Part shown: positions 17,269 through 25,751 of the stretch, piece by piece
How the letters are laid out: each line of letters starts with the position of its first letter
Numbering within the stretch: position 1 is the stretch's first letter
Assembly (NCBI GenBank): GCA_049116335.1
Contig: JAGDYZ010000001.1
Coordinates: 1-64,000, forward strand
DNA from: CANMIH01 sp049116335
GTDB lineage: Bacteria; Pseudomonadota; Alphaproteobacteria; Rhodobacterales; Rhodobacteraceae
Direction: 5' to 3'
DNA: 64,000 nucleotides
Translations under genes and position numbers: made by a program
The notes under the pieces: generated by a model
What the model saw: only the letters and a program-made list of their open reading frames with translations
Told to the model about the DNA's origin: nothing
Database searches by the model: none

Positions 17269-18068
17269 GCAGGCCACACACGGTGGAAATGGTGGACGGG
17301 GCCGTGCCCGTGACCAATCTTGAGATCATCCGCAACGGCAATGGCGCCTTGCAGATACTCATGGGCCTCTCGCACGGCCTCTGGCAGCGCCAGCCCCTTG
17401 GCCAGCCCCGCAGCAACTGAGGACGAGAGAGTACAGCCGGTGCCATGGGTGTTTTTGGTGTTGCGCCGGGGGGCAGAGTATTCGCCCAGAATACCCCCCC
17501 CTGCGATCAGCAGATCATGGCAGATCTCACCTTCGGCATGTCCGCCTTTCATCAAGACCGCCGACGCGCCCAGATCACAGAGCGCCTTGCCCTGCGCGAT
17601 CATTTCGTCGCGATGGGACGCGACAGGCGCCTCCAGCAAACAGGCTGCTTCGGGTAGATTGGGGGTGAGCAGTGTTGCGCGCGACAGCAAGACATCGCGC
17701 AGCGTTGCGATGGCTTCTTCCGCCAACAACGCATCACCGGATTTGGCGATCATCACTGGGTCTAGCACCACCGGGCCTTTGTAGGAGGTCAACCCATCTG
17801 CGACGCAGGTGATAATCTCGGGCGTGGCCAGCATACCGATTTTGATGGCCCCAACATCCAGATCGCTGAGGACAGCGTCGATCTGGGCTGTGACCACATC
17901 CAGAGGCACGCCATGAACGGCTGTCACGGCTTGAGTGTTCTGTGCGGTGATGGCGGTGATCACGCTGGCGCCGTAAACGCCAAGGGCCGACATCGCCTTC
18001 AGATCCGCCTGAATGCCCGCGCCACCGCCGCTGTCAGATCCTGCAATTGTCAGTGCGATTTTGGCCAC
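17265..18068 (-). CDS. thiD: Hydroxymethylpyrimidine (phosphate) kinase ThiD
   Basis: Phosphorylates HMP and HMP-phosphate to HMP-diphosphate. Seen: 267 residues with the opening IALTIAGSDSGGGAGIQADL, GAIKIGMLA, and the catalytic HGTGCTLSSSVAAGL near the C-terminus. A GTG start at 18068 is chosen: it has an AGGAG ribosome binding site 7 bp upstream and yields the canonical N-terminus, whereas upstream ATGs lie in the leader. First gene of the operon, behind the TPP riboswitch and a hairpin that brackets the ribosome binding site (18070-18101). Confidence 0.93.
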   Translation of the reverse strand: MAKIALTIAGSDSGGGAGIQADLKAMSALGVYGASVITAITAQNTQAVTAVHGVPLDVVTAQIDAVLSDLDVGAIKIGMLATPEIITCVADGLTSYKGPVVLDPVMIAKSGDALLAEEAIATLRDVLLSRATLLTPNLPEAACLLEAPVASHRDEMIAQGKALCDLGASAVLMKGGHAEGEICHDLLIAGGGILGEYSAPRRNTKNTHGTGCTLSSSVAAGLAKGLALPEAVREAHEYLQGAIAVADDLKIGHGHGPVHHFHRVWPA

Positions 18069-18069
18069 G

Positions 18070-18101
18070 CAGATGCTCCTCATAAAACGAATGGGCATCT
18101 G
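18070..18101 (-). promoter_or_regulatory. SD-bracketing hairpin (riboswitch expression platform)
   Basis: Perfect 7-bp arms (CAGATGC / GCATCTG) enclose 18 bases that include most of the GAGGAG ribosome binding site of thiD, right before the GTG start. This fits translational control by the upstream TPP aptamer: the bound state would favour this hairpin and hide the site (inference). Confidence 0.6.
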
Positions 18102-18133
18102 ACATAGAATCCGGGCCGCGTTGCGCGACTTTA

Positions 18134-18220
18134 CCGTTCCCTACGCCGGTATTGCCCGGATCAGGTTCGATGGGTTAACGCGGGTCGCGTCTCTCAGCCT
18201 CCTACGAGGCACCCCAACGG
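18134..18220 (-). promoter_or_regulatory. TPP riboswitch (THI element)
   Basis: Minus-strand RNA with P1 arms CCGTT/AACGG, GGGGTGCC, the conserved CTGAGA loop, then AACCTGATCCGGG, AATACCGGCGTAGGGAA. These are the invariant blocks of the THI box. It precedes thiD by 66 bp and should shut off the operon when thiamine diphosphate is plentiful. Confidence 0.95.
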
Positions 18221-18228
18221 TTGCAGGT

Positions 18229-18257
18229 TGGATAGCGATCATGCCAAAGGGTGTCAA
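18229..18257 (-). promoter_or_regulatory. Candidate promoter of the thiamine operon
   Basis: On the minus strand a perfect -35 TTGACA (18257-18252) and a -10-like TATCCA (18234-18229) are 17 bp apart. They would place the transcript start at about 18222, immediately 5' of the TPP aptamer. Confidence 0.65.
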
Positions 18258-18552
18258 ACAGTCAGGTGAATTGGACCGGTCGTCGCCCTTGGTCTGGATA
18301 TAAACGGGGCAATCCGCGCCGAGCCCGTTGACTTTGCGTTAGCATTCCCTCAGGTGACCCTGACAAGATTGGCGCCCCTGTTGCATCGCGAAAATGCGAT
18401 ACCATCTGACCAACGTGAGGCCTTCGCGCGACAGCTGTGCGGCCTTGGCCAAATCCGTTCTGGACTTGCAGGTGCAAACCCGCCAGAGAAACAGAGACTA
18501 GAAATTGAAACCTGCGCCACGCAGCCAGGCCAGGTGTCACAGGCAGAAGACG

Positions 18553-19875
18553 ATGATGAAACACTCCATTCCCCTGACCACACTTCACGAGAACAGCCTT
18601 TACGGTGAGGGCGATGTCTTCGTCCTTTTTGGTGAGCTCTTCGGACGCGGATATGTCACCGGTCTTTTGGACGCGGCGAAAGCGGCAGGTATGACCATCG
18701 TGGGTGTCACTGTTGGCCGCCGCGATGACACCGGCGCGTTGCGAGCTCTGACAGATGACGAACTGGCGCAGGCAGAAGACAATCTTGGTGGGCGTATCAT
18801 CAATGTTCCGCTGATGGCTGGTTTCGATATGGATGCGCCAGAGGGCGGCGAGACCCCGACCGCGATGCTTAGCGGCATGACGTTGGACAATTGGCAGGAC
18901 TACAAACTCGACTGGGACAAAGTTGATCGCTGCCGCGAAATCGGCACCGCACGTATCACCCAGTCCATCACCGAGGCGATGGCACAGCTTGAGGGCATGA
19001 TCCCGGCTGGCCGCAACGTGATGTTTGCCCACACCATGGCAGGCGGCATTCCCAAGGCCAAAGCCTTCCTCGCCATTGCCAACCGCATCTACAAAGGCCG
19101 CGGCGCCCGTCATATGCCGTCGCAGGCCCTGCTGGATAGCGATCTTGGCAAGCTGATATTGCAGAACTTTGATGACGTCACCGCCCATAGCTTTGGTCAC
19201 CTGATCGAGCTGAGCACTGCCCTGCGTGAGCGCATCGAGGGTGAAGGTGGTCAGGTGCGGTACTCGGCCTATGGCTATCACGGCACCCGCGTATTGATTG
19301 ATGGCGAGTACCGCTGGCAGACCTACACAAGCTACACACAGGGCATTGCCAAGATGAACCTTGAGGCGCATGCACAGGCGGCCTGGGACAAAGGCATCAA
19401 GGCAACCGTCTTCAACTGCCCGGAAATCCGCACTAATTCGTCGGATGTGTTCGCCGGTATCGAATTGTCGCTGCTGCCATTGCTCGAAGCGCTGCGCAAA
19501 GAAGGTGGTGGCGACTGGGTCGAAGGGATCTGGGATGAATGCCAGGGCCTGTTGAAAGACGGTGTCGAGCTTGAGGCTGTTGTGAAAACGGTGGGTGATT
19601 ATCAGACCGATCCTGCCATGCAGCCCTTCTACAACTTTGAAGCTTGGCCCATGGCAAACACTGCGGCGCAGGCCGAGCAGACCATTGGCACGTCGCAAGA
19701 CATTGTTGCTCTGCACACGGACCGCAAACAGCTGGTGAGCGATGTTCTAAGCCACCACGTGGTTGGTGCAACAGGTCAGCTTATTTTTGGCACCGTGTCC
19801 GATCCGGAAGGCCCGGTTCTGTGGCTGGATCACGACATGGTTGCCCGTCGCTTGATCGCGGACAACGCGTCGTAA
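18553..19875 (+). CDS. Conserved protein, possibly FabMG-type enoyl-ACP reductase family
   Basis: A well-formed 440-residue protein whose enzymatic role I cannot establish. Seen: an N-terminal segment with a GEGDVFVLFGELFGRGYVTG glycine pattern, VPLMAGFDMDAPEGG, FAHTMAGGIPKAKAFL, GYHGTRVLI, and FNCPEIRTNSSDVFAG. Relatives with very similar stretches are, from memory, labelled enoyl-ACP reductase FabMG family in databases; this is unverified. Start ATG 18553 (a second ATG follows directly). Divergent from the thi operon, monocistronic, and closed by a strong terminator. The 330 bp before it hold no recognised gene or riboswitch on the plus strand. Confidence 0.7.
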   Translation: MMKHSIPLTTLHENSLYGEGDVFVLFGELFGRGYVTGLLDAAKAAGMTIVGVTVGRRDDTGALRALTDDELAQAEDNLGGRIINVPLMAGFDMDAPEGGETPTAMLSGMTLDNWQDYKLDWDKVDRCREIGTARITQSITEAMAQLEGMIPAGRNVMFAHTMAGGIPKAKAFLAIANRIYKGRGARHMPSQALLDSDLGKLILQNFDDVTAHSFGHLIELSTALRERIEGEGGQVRYSAYGYHGTRVLIDGEYRWQTYTSYTQGIAKMNLEAHAQAAWDKGIKATVFNCPEIRTNSSDVFAGIELSLLPLLEALRKEGGGDWVEGIWDECQGLLKDGVELEAVVKTVGDYQTDPAMQPFYNFEAWPMANTAAQAEQTIGTSQDIVALHTDRKQLVSDVLSHHVVGATGQLIFGTVSDPEGPVLWLDHDMVARRLIADNAS

Positions 19876-19900
19876 CCGGCAAGCTCTGAGTAATTAGAAC

Positions 19901-19929
19901 AAGGGCGTCCGAAACGGGCGCCCTTTTTT
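19901..19929 (+). terminator. Intrinsic terminator
   Basis: Eleven-pair stem AAGGGCGTCCG / CGGGCGCCCTT (one G-T pair) with an AAA loop, running into TTTTTT. It lies 26 bp after the stop of the preceding gene. Confidence 0.9.
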
Positions 19930-19960
19930 GTTTTTGAGGTCGTGGGTCACCTAAGTTGGC

Positions 19961-20419
19961 TCAGGTGGTGGCAGGGAAGACAGAGGTTTCTTTGACCGTG
20001 CCATAGACAAAACTCGTGTCGATAGAGGCAATGCCGCCAATTGGGTGAATACGGTTGCGGATGAAATCCTCATAGGCCTTGAGGTCGGGCACCAGCACAC
20101 GAAGCTGGTAATCCATCGCCCCCGTCATCACATGGCATTCCAGAACCTCTTCCATGCGCAGCACGCGATGCTCAAAGGTTTTCACATCCACTTCGTTGTG
20201 CCGTTCCAGTCGGATGCGAACAAAAACCGTGATGGCAAGTCCGTAGGCGGTGGGGTCAACATTGGCGCTATATCCGGTGATCACCCCTTGGGTTTCCAGC
20301 TGACGCAGGCGTCTTAGGCAGGGGGAGGGCGAGAGGTTCACCGCATCCGCCAGATCCTGATTTGTCATGCGTCCATTTTGCTGCAAGGCCCGGATGATTT
20401 GTCTGTCTTTGCCGTCCAT
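19961..20419 (-). CDS. Lrp/AsnC-family regulator (divergent from megL)
   Basis: Transcription factor of 152 residues with an N-terminal winged helix (MDGKDRQIIRALQQNGRMTN, ADAVNLSPSPCLRRLRQLE) and a C-terminal RAM ligand-binding domain (VLECHVMTGAMDYQLRV). ATG 20419 has a GAGGGCGAA ribosome binding site; a longer upstream frame would cross the operator. It is divergent from megL with an inverted repeat between them. By analogy to MegR/DecR-type regulators it probably senses a sulfur amino acid and switches on megL (inference). Confidence 0.9.
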   Translation of the reverse strand: MDGKDRQIIRALQQNGRMTNQDLADAVNLSPSPCLRRLRQLETQGVITGYSANVDPTAYGLAITVFVRIRLERHNEVDVKTFEHRVLRMEEVLECHVMTGAMDYQLRVLVPDLKAYEDFIRNRIHPIGGIASIDTSFVYGTVKETSVFPATT

Positions 20420-20430
20420 TTCGCCCTCAT

Positions 20431-20449
20431 ATTGGCAGATTATGCCAAT
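20431..20449. promoter_or_regulatory. Candidate Lrp operator between regulator and megL
   Basis: ATTGGCA-N5-TGCCAAT is a perfect 7-bp inverted repeat. A further ATTGGCA half-site occurs at 20471-20477. It lies in the 113-bp divergent region, just before the regulator's own start. Confidence 0.6.
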
Positions 20450-20532
20450 TTCTAACGTCAGCGTGGCAGTATTGGCAATCCTATGCGCGTGGCAGTGGGG
20501 CAAACTGACTTCAACGATGTAAGGAGCCTTCC

Positions 20533-21732
20533 ATGAAAAACTCAACCGGATTTGCCACTCGCGCCATTCACCACGCCTATGATCCGATGGAAAATGAGGG
20601 GGCGTTGACGCCACCGTTGCATCTGACGTCTACCTTTTCATTTGAAACGGCCGAGGCCGGTGGCGAAATGTTTGCGGGCGAGCGCGCTGGGCACATCTAC
20701 AGCCGGATCTCAAACCCCACCTGTGATTTGCTGGAGCAGCGAATTGCGACCCTTGAAGGTGCCGAAGCTGGCCTGGCGCTGTCGTCAGGTATGGGCGCGA
20801 TCACCTCGGTTTTGTGGACCCTTCTGTCACCGGGTGACGAGGTGATTGTCGATAAAACTCTGTATGGGTGTACCTTTGCCTTCCTGCAGCACGGGTTGGC
20901 AAAATGGGGGGTGACCATCACCCACGTCGATATGACGTTGCCGGAAAATCTGCGTGAGGCTATCTCGGACAAAACGCGTGTGGTGTATTTTGAGACACCG
21001 GCAAACCCCAATATGCGCCTCGTGGATATTGCCGTAACGGTAGAAATTGCCAAATCCGTGGGTGCCAAAGTGGTGGTCGATAACACCTACGCCACGCCCT
21101 ACCTGAGCCGCCCAATTGAACTGGGCGCGGATATCGTGGTGCATTCGGCGACCAAGTATCTTGGCGGTCACGGCGATGTGGTGGCCGGATTGGTGGCAGG
21201 GTCTGCGGAACAGGTGGCCGAGATCCGTCTGGTCGGTATGAAAGACATGACTGGGGCGGTCATGGCGCCTTTCAATGCGATGTTGATCCTGCGTGGATTG
21301 AAAACACTTGCGCTGCGCATGGACCGCCACTGTGCCTCGGCCAAGGTTGTGGCGACCTATCTGGAAAATCATCCCGCAGTGCGGGCGGTGCATTTTCCGG
21401 GGTTGGAGAGCTTTGCTCAGCACGCGCTTGCAGAACGGCAGATGGATCAGCCCGGCGCGATGATCGCCTTTGAAATCGAAGGCGGCATGTCAGCGGGCAT
21501 CGGCTTTATGAACCGGTTGGACATGATCCAGCGTGCGGTGTCGCTGGGAGATGCGGAAACCTTGATCCAGCACCCAGCGTCGATGACCCATTCGACCTAT
21601 ACACCGGAAGAGCGCGCAGCCCATCATATCAGCGATGGTCTGATCCGTCTGTCGGTGGGGCTCGAAGAGGTCGAAGATATTCTGGCTGATCTGGATGCGG
21701 CCCTGCCAACCCACGCCCAAAACGCGGCATAA
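20533..21732 (+). CDS. megL: Methionine gamma-lyase
   Basis: PLP enzyme splitting methionine into methanethiol, ammonia and 2-oxobutyrate. Seen: 399 residues of the Cys/Met metabolism family; PLP lysine K208 in HSATKYLGGHGD; active-site Tyr and Cys in LYGCTF (C113). That cysteine separates methionine gamma-lyases from cystathionine enzymes. ATG 20533 has an AAGGAG-type ribosome binding site. It is followed after 13 bp by an AceE-type E1 gene, so 2-oxobutyrate is likely processed by the neighbour. In roseobacters MegL also supplies methanethiol in sulfur cycling (known). Confidence 0.9.
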   Translation: MKNSTGFATRAIHHAYDPMENEGALTPPLHLTSTFSFETAEAGGEMFAGERAGHIYSRISNPTCDLLEQRIATLEGAEAGLALSSGMGAITSVLWTLLSPGDEVIVDKTLYGCTFAFLQHGLAKWGVTITHVDMTLPENLREAISDKTRVVYFETPANPNMRLVDIAVTVEIAKSVGAKVVVDNTYATPYLSRPIELGADIVVHSATKYLGGHGDVVAGLVAGSAEQVAEIRLVGMKDMTGAVMAPFNAMLILRGLKTLALRMDRHCASAKVVATYLENHPAVRAVHFPGLESFAQHALAERQMDQPGAMIAFEIEGGMSAGIGFMNRLDMIQRAVSLGDAETLIQHPASMTHSTYTPEERAAHHISDGLIRLSVGLEEVEDILADLDAALPTHAQNAA

Positions 21733-21745
21733 TCAGGAGGTTGCT

Positions 21746-24127
21746 ATGTCCCTGCCCACCCAACATCTGAAAACCGTGGAACAACGGCTGCTGTGGCTGT
21801 CACATTGGATGATCCATCATGCCAACCACGTGCGGCCCAAAACGGATGGGATCAAGGTGGGCGGGCATCAGGCCTCATCGGCGTCGATGGTGTCGATCAT
21901 GACAGCGCTCTATTTTTCGGCACTGAAACCCGAAGATCGTGTTGCGGTGAAGCCGCATGCCTCGCCGATTTTCCACGCGATCCAATATTTGATGGGCAAC
22001 CAGACGCGTGAGAAGATGGAGAACTTTCGCGGCTTTGGCGGGGTGCAAAGCTATCCAAGTCGGACCAAAGACATCGATGATGTCGACTTTTCAACCGGAT
22101 CGGTTGGTCTGGGCGTGGCCATCACCTCGTTTGCGTCGATCATCCAGGATTATATCCAAGCGAAAACTTGGGGCGCAGGTGCGCCGGTGGGTCGGATGGT
22201 GGCGCTTGTAGGGGATGCCGAACTGGACGAAGGCAATATCTACGAAGCCCTGCAGGAGGGCTGGAAAAACGACCTGCGCAACACCTGGTGGATCATTGAC
22301 TACAATCGCCAGTCTCTGGATGGCATCGTGCGCGAAGGTCTGTTTGCCCGACTTGAAAAGATCTTTGATGCCTTTGGGTGGGATGTGGTGCGGGTCAAAC
22401 ATGGCGTGCTTCAACGCGCAGCCTTTCAGGAACCCGGCGGCGACCGACTGCGGGACTGGATCGATGGGTGTCCCAATCAGGAATATTCGGCGCTGACCTT
22501 TATGGGCGGCGCGGTCTGGCGCAAACGGCTGATGGATGATCTGGGTGATCAGGGGGATGTGACGGCCCTGATCGAGCGGCGCAGCGACGCGGAACTGGCG
22601 GCCCTGATGGAAAACCTCGGCGGCAACTGCGTTGAGACCATGGCCGAGACCTTTGACGCAATCTCGCATGACCGCCCAACCTGTTTTCTGGCCTATACGA
22701 TCAAAGGCTGGGGGACGCCCATCGCGGGACATAAAGACAATCATGGGGGCCTGATGAATGTCACACAATTCAATCAGTGGCAGACCCACATGGGTGTCGA
22801 GGCCGGGCTGGAATGGGAGCCGATGGCCGGGGTGAATGACCCTCAGGCGCTGCGGGGTTTCCTGTCTCAGGTCGCATTCTTTGCGCAGGGCCCGCGCCGA
22901 TTTACCGATGAAAAACTGGCGGTGCCACCCGTAGAGATCGATACTTCGCGCGAAGTGTCGACGCAGATGGCTTTTGGCAAGGTTCTGGATGAACTGTCCA
23001 AGGGGGACAGCGCGCTGGCGGATCGGATCGTGACAACCTCACCGGATGTGACCGGAACCACCAATCTGGGACCATGGGTCAATCGGCGCAAATTGTTTGC
23101 ACGCACCGCGCAGGCGGACGCTTTCATCGAACACCGCATTCCCTCAACCGCGAAGTGGGAGTTTACCCCAAATGGGCAGCACATCGAACTTGGCATTGCT
23201 GAGATGAATTTGATGCTCCTGCTTGGGGCGGCCGGATTGTCACATGCGCTGTTTGGCAAACGTCTGATCCCGATCGGTACTGTCTATGATCCCTTTGTCG
23301 CGCGGGGTTTGGATGCCCTGAACTATGCCTGTTATCAGGATGCGCGCTTTATGTTGGTCGGCACCCCTTCGGGTGTGACGTTGGCCCCGGAAGGGGGGGC
23401 GCACCAATCCATCGGAACGCCTTTGATCGGGATGAGCCAGGACGGGCTGGCGGCGTTTGAACCTGCGTTTGCCGATGAACTGGCGGTGATCATGGAATGG
23501 GCTTTTGATTATCTTCAGCGAGACGGCGAAGGCGACCCGGATGAACGCACTTGGCTGCGTGATGAAACAGGCGGCTCCGTGTACCTCAGGCTCACCACAA
23601 ATCCGATCGAGCAACCGGGCAAGCGGGTCGATCAGGGTTTCCGGCAGGGTGCAATTGACGGGGGCTATTGGCTGCGCAAGCCAGGGCCAAATTGTGATGT
23701 TGTGATCGCCTATCAGGGCGCTGTTGCGCCTGAGGCAATCAAAGCTGCTGGGATCATTGGCGAAACCCGTCGTGATGTCGGTGTGCTGGCGGTAACTTCA
23801 GCGGACAGGCTAAATGCGGGGTGGACGGCAGCGCAGCGGGCGCGGTCACGTGGGGTACACGGCGCGCAGGCCCACGTCGAAACCTTGCTGAGGGATCTCC
23901 CCGCGCATTGTAAGGTGATCACCGTAATTGATGGTCATCCCGCGACGCTGTCATGGCTCGGCGGTGTGATGGGGCATCAGACGATCCCGCTTGGCGTCGA
24001 ACATTTTGGTCAGACCGGAACCATTGGCGATCTCTATCGCCATCACGGGCTGAATGCGGCCGCCATTGTGGACAAGGTGAATGGCCTGACTATTGGGCGT
24101 CAGGCCGGGCATCGTATGATGGTCTAG
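21746..24127 (+). CDS. AceE-type 2-oxo acid dehydrogenase E1 (transketolase-like)
   Basis: Thiamine-diphosphate enzyme of 793 residues. Seen: the TPP motif opens VGDAELDEGN and closes IDYNRQSLDG, the pattern of homodimeric pyruvate dehydrogenase E1 (AceE) rather than transketolase proper; also HASPIFHAIQYL and GVTLAPEGGAHQS. It is shorter than AceE (about 890), and no E2 or E3 gene is nearby. The AGGAGG ribosome binding site decides ATG 21746. It is coupled to megL by 13 bp, so its natural substrate may be 2-oxobutyrate from methionine (inference). Whether it works with a chromosomal E2/E3 or alone is open. Confidence 0.83.
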   Translation: MSLPTQHLKTVEQRLLWLSHWMIHHANHVRPKTDGIKVGGHQASSASMVSIMTALYFSALKPEDRVAVKPHASPIFHAIQYLMGNQTREKMENFRGFGGVQSYPSRTKDIDDVDFSTGSVGLGVAITSFASIIQDYIQAKTWGAGAPVGRMVALVGDAELDEGNIYEALQEGWKNDLRNTWWIIDYNRQSLDGIVREGLFARLEKIFDAFGWDVVRVKHGVLQRAAFQEPGGDRLRDWIDGCPNQEYSALTFMGGAVWRKRLMDDLGDQGDVTALIERRSDAELAALMENLGGNCVETMAETFDAISHDRPTCFLAYTIKGWGTPIAGHKDNHGGLMNVTQFNQWQTHMGVEAGLEWEPMAGVNDPQALRGFLSQVAFFAQGPRRFTDEKLAVPPVEIDTSREVSTQMAFGKVLDELSKGDSALADRIVTTSPDVTGTTNLGPWVNRRKLFARTAQADAFIEHRIPSTAKWEFTPNGQHIELGIAEMNLMLLLGAAGLSHALFGKRLIPIGTVYDPFVARGLDALNYACYQDARFMLVGTPSGVTLAPEGGAHQSIGTPLIGMSQDGLAAFEPAFADELAVIMEWAFDYLQRDGEGDPDERTWLRDETGGSVYLRLTTNPIEQPGKRVDQGFRQGAIDGGYWLRKPGPNCDVVIAYQGAVAPEAIKAAGIIGETRRDVGVLAVTSADRLNAGWTAAQRARSRGVHGAQAHVETLLRDLPAHCKVITVIDGHPATLSWLGGVMGHQTIPLGVEHFGQTGTIGDLYRHHGLNAAAIVDKVNGLTIGRQAGHRMMV

Positions 24128-24130
24128 TTT

Positions 24131-24610
24131 CTATTTCCCGCGAGGGACGGCAGAGCTCCAGTCTGCGACAGTGCCAACGCCGATGCGTTTGAGAAGATCA
24201 ATCAGCTGTCCGACATTATTGTCGGACAGATCTGTCAGATAGGGCCGGGTGGCCGAGTGGATCACATCTGGTGCGCGGCGGCAGGCCTCATATCCCAGCT
24301 CTGTGGCTTTGACACTGTGCCCGCGCCCGTCGCTGCTATTGGGCTGACGGGTGACAAACCCATCTTTCTCTAACCGAGAGATGATGCGAGACGCGGTTGT
24401 GCGCTCCAGACCCACAAACTTGGCGATCTGACTGGGGGACTCAATGCCCTCAAACCGGATGCAGGCCAGCACGGTCCACGACAGGCGCGTCAAACCCAGA
24501 TCGACCAATGCGCCATCCACAGCCGTCTGCATGATCAAGGCCGCGCGGCTGAGACAGTACCCAAGATTGTCCTGAGCCCTATAGGTTGTGAGGTCTTGCG
24601 TTTCAGACAC
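24131..24610 (-). CDS. MarR-family regulator
   Basis: Repressor-type winged-helix protein of 159 residues. Seen: YCLSRAALIMQTAVDG, LTRLSWTVLACIRFEGIESPS, the recognition helix region GLERTTASRIISRLEKDGFV and a wing with NSSDGRGHSV. A GTG start at 24610 is preferred because GGGAG lies 6 bp upstream; the alternative is a TTG 11 codons earlier. Divergent from the TRAP/reductive dehalogenase genes, which it probably controls, as MarR proteins often respond to aromatic compounds (inference). It ends 3 bp from the preceding gene, convergently. Confidence 0.87.
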   Translation of the reverse strand: MSETQDLTTYRAQDNLGYCLSRAALIMQTAVDGALVDLGLTRLSWTVLACIRFEGIESPSQIAKFVGLERTTASRIISRLEKDGFVTRQPNSSDGRGHSVKATELGYEACRRAPDVIHSATRPYLTDLSDNNVGQLIDLLKRIGVGTVADWSSAVPRGK

Positions 24611-24721
24611 TTTGGTCTCCCGGAGCGTGCAGCGTGAACGCAAACTCTCTCACTCCAGTACAAAAACTGCAAGAATCTGCTTGAAAAGAATGGTGGGCTG
24701 TGGAGTAGTGAGGAAATATAC

Positions 24722-24734
24722 GTGCAAAATGCAC
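24722..24734. promoter_or_regulatory. Candidate MarR operator
   Basis: GTGCA-N3-TGCAC inverted repeat, 41 bp upstream of the TRAP binding-protein start, in the 165-bp divergent region between it and the MarR gene. The spacing and symmetry fit a repressor site. Confidence 0.45.
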
Positions 24735-24775
24735 ATAAATGACCGGGCATACCGGAAGCACCTTGGGAGGGGTCT

Positions 24776-25687
24776 ATGAAATTTTTGGCGATGAGCGCGC
24801 TTGTGGGCGCGACACTATTGGGGGCTGCGGCTCAGGCAGGTGAATTGAAGCTGGCGCATTTCATGCCGCCCACCCACCCGATGGACAAACATGTGATGGG
24901 TCCGATGGCCGAGGCGTATAACGCCGCAACCGGTGGATCGTCCGAGATCAAAATCTATCCCGCCGGCGAATTGGGCCCCGGCCCCAAGGCACAATACAAA
25001 CGCGTCGCAACCGGTGTGGCTGAGCTTGGCTTTGTCCTGCCAGATTTCACACCAGACCTGTTTCCCGTTCTGACCAGCTATGAAATGCCGGGTCGTTTTG
25101 CAGATGGGATCGATGCGACCAAAGCCATGTGGCAAGGCACCGAGGCCATCGAGGCCGAAGTCGACCGCGCGGTGCCGCTGGCCTATTGGGCAAACAATGC
25201 CACCATTCTGATCACCCGCGATAAACCCGTACGCAGCCCGGAAGAGCTCGCAGGTTTGAAAATCCGCGTGGCCGGGGACAACATGGCTCAGGTCATCACC
25301 GCATGGGGCGGCGTACCGGTGAACATGTCACCTACTGAGGCCTATCAGGCGCTGAGCACCGGTGTTGTCGACGGCATCTATATCGGCCCCTCCGCATTTT
25401 CCTCGTACAAGCTCTATGAAGTGGCCAAATACGCAACGGTCAATATTCCGGGTTCGGTCTATAGCTTCCTGATCGCGATGAACAAAGACAGCTATGGTGC
25501 GCTCAGCGATGCCGAGCGTGAGGCGCTGCATGCGGTGTCCGGTGAGAAGCTGAGCCTGCAGGCCGCCGAAGCCTTTGCCGCCGTTGGTCAAAAAGCGCTG
25601 GATACTGCCGCAGAGAATGGCGTGGAAATGGTCACGCTCACCGATGCCGAAATCGGTGTCTTTTCAGATCTCTCGCCGTTTAAGTGA
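24776..25687 (+). CDS. TRAP transporter solute-binding protein (DctP family)
   Basis: Periplasmic receptor of a TRAP importer. Seen: 303 residues; a signal peptide (MKFLAMSALVGATLLGAAAQA), then LAHFMPPTHPMDKH, ATGGSSEIKIYPAGELG, and the ligand-arginine region GLKIRVAGDN with a following SPTEAYQALSTGVVDG. It is shorter than the usual 325-340 residues at the C-terminus. A GGGAGG ribosome binding site precedes the ATG. The likely ligand is an organic acid; context (a reductive dehalogenase downstream) suggests a halogenated aromatic carboxylate (inference). Confidence 0.9.
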   Translation: MKFLAMSALVGATLLGAAAQAGELKLAHFMPPTHPMDKHVMGPMAEAYNAATGGSSEIKIYPAGELGPGPKAQYKRVATGVAELGFVLPDFTPDLFPVLTSYEMPGRFADGIDATKAMWQGTEAIEAEVDRAVPLAYWANNATILITRDKPVRSPEELAGLKIRVAGDNMAQVITAWGGVPVNMSPTEAYQALSTGVVDGIYIGPSAFSSYKLYEVAKYATVNIPGSVYSFLIAMNKDSYGALSDAEREALHAVSGEKLSLQAAEAFAAVGQKALDTAAENGVEMVTLTDAEIGVFSDLSPFK

Positions 25688-25708
25688 TCTGACAGAACAA
25701 GCCAAAGT

Positions 25709-25732
25709 GGCGCGCCGTCTGAATGGCGCGCC
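25709..25732 (+). repeat. GC-rich hairpin between dctP and dctQ genes
   Basis: Two GGCGCGCC octamers (25709-25716, 25725-25732) form an 8-bp stem with an 8-base loop and no T-run. Such hairpins after a binding-protein gene usually stabilise the upstream mRNA and give the receptor higher expression than the membrane subunits. Confidence 0.65.
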
Positions 25733-25751
25733 CGGTAGCTAGGATAACCTC

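Noticed and set aside
18262..19716. 484-codon minus-strand frame opposite the conserved 440-residue protein
   Set aside because: Composition and lack of ribosome binding site mark it as a shadow; the plus-strand gene has a good start region and terminator.
21746..24127. Ordinary transketolase
   Set aside because: TPP motif pattern (GDAELDEGN ... NRQSLDG) is AceE-like, and the length is far above that of transketolase (about 660).
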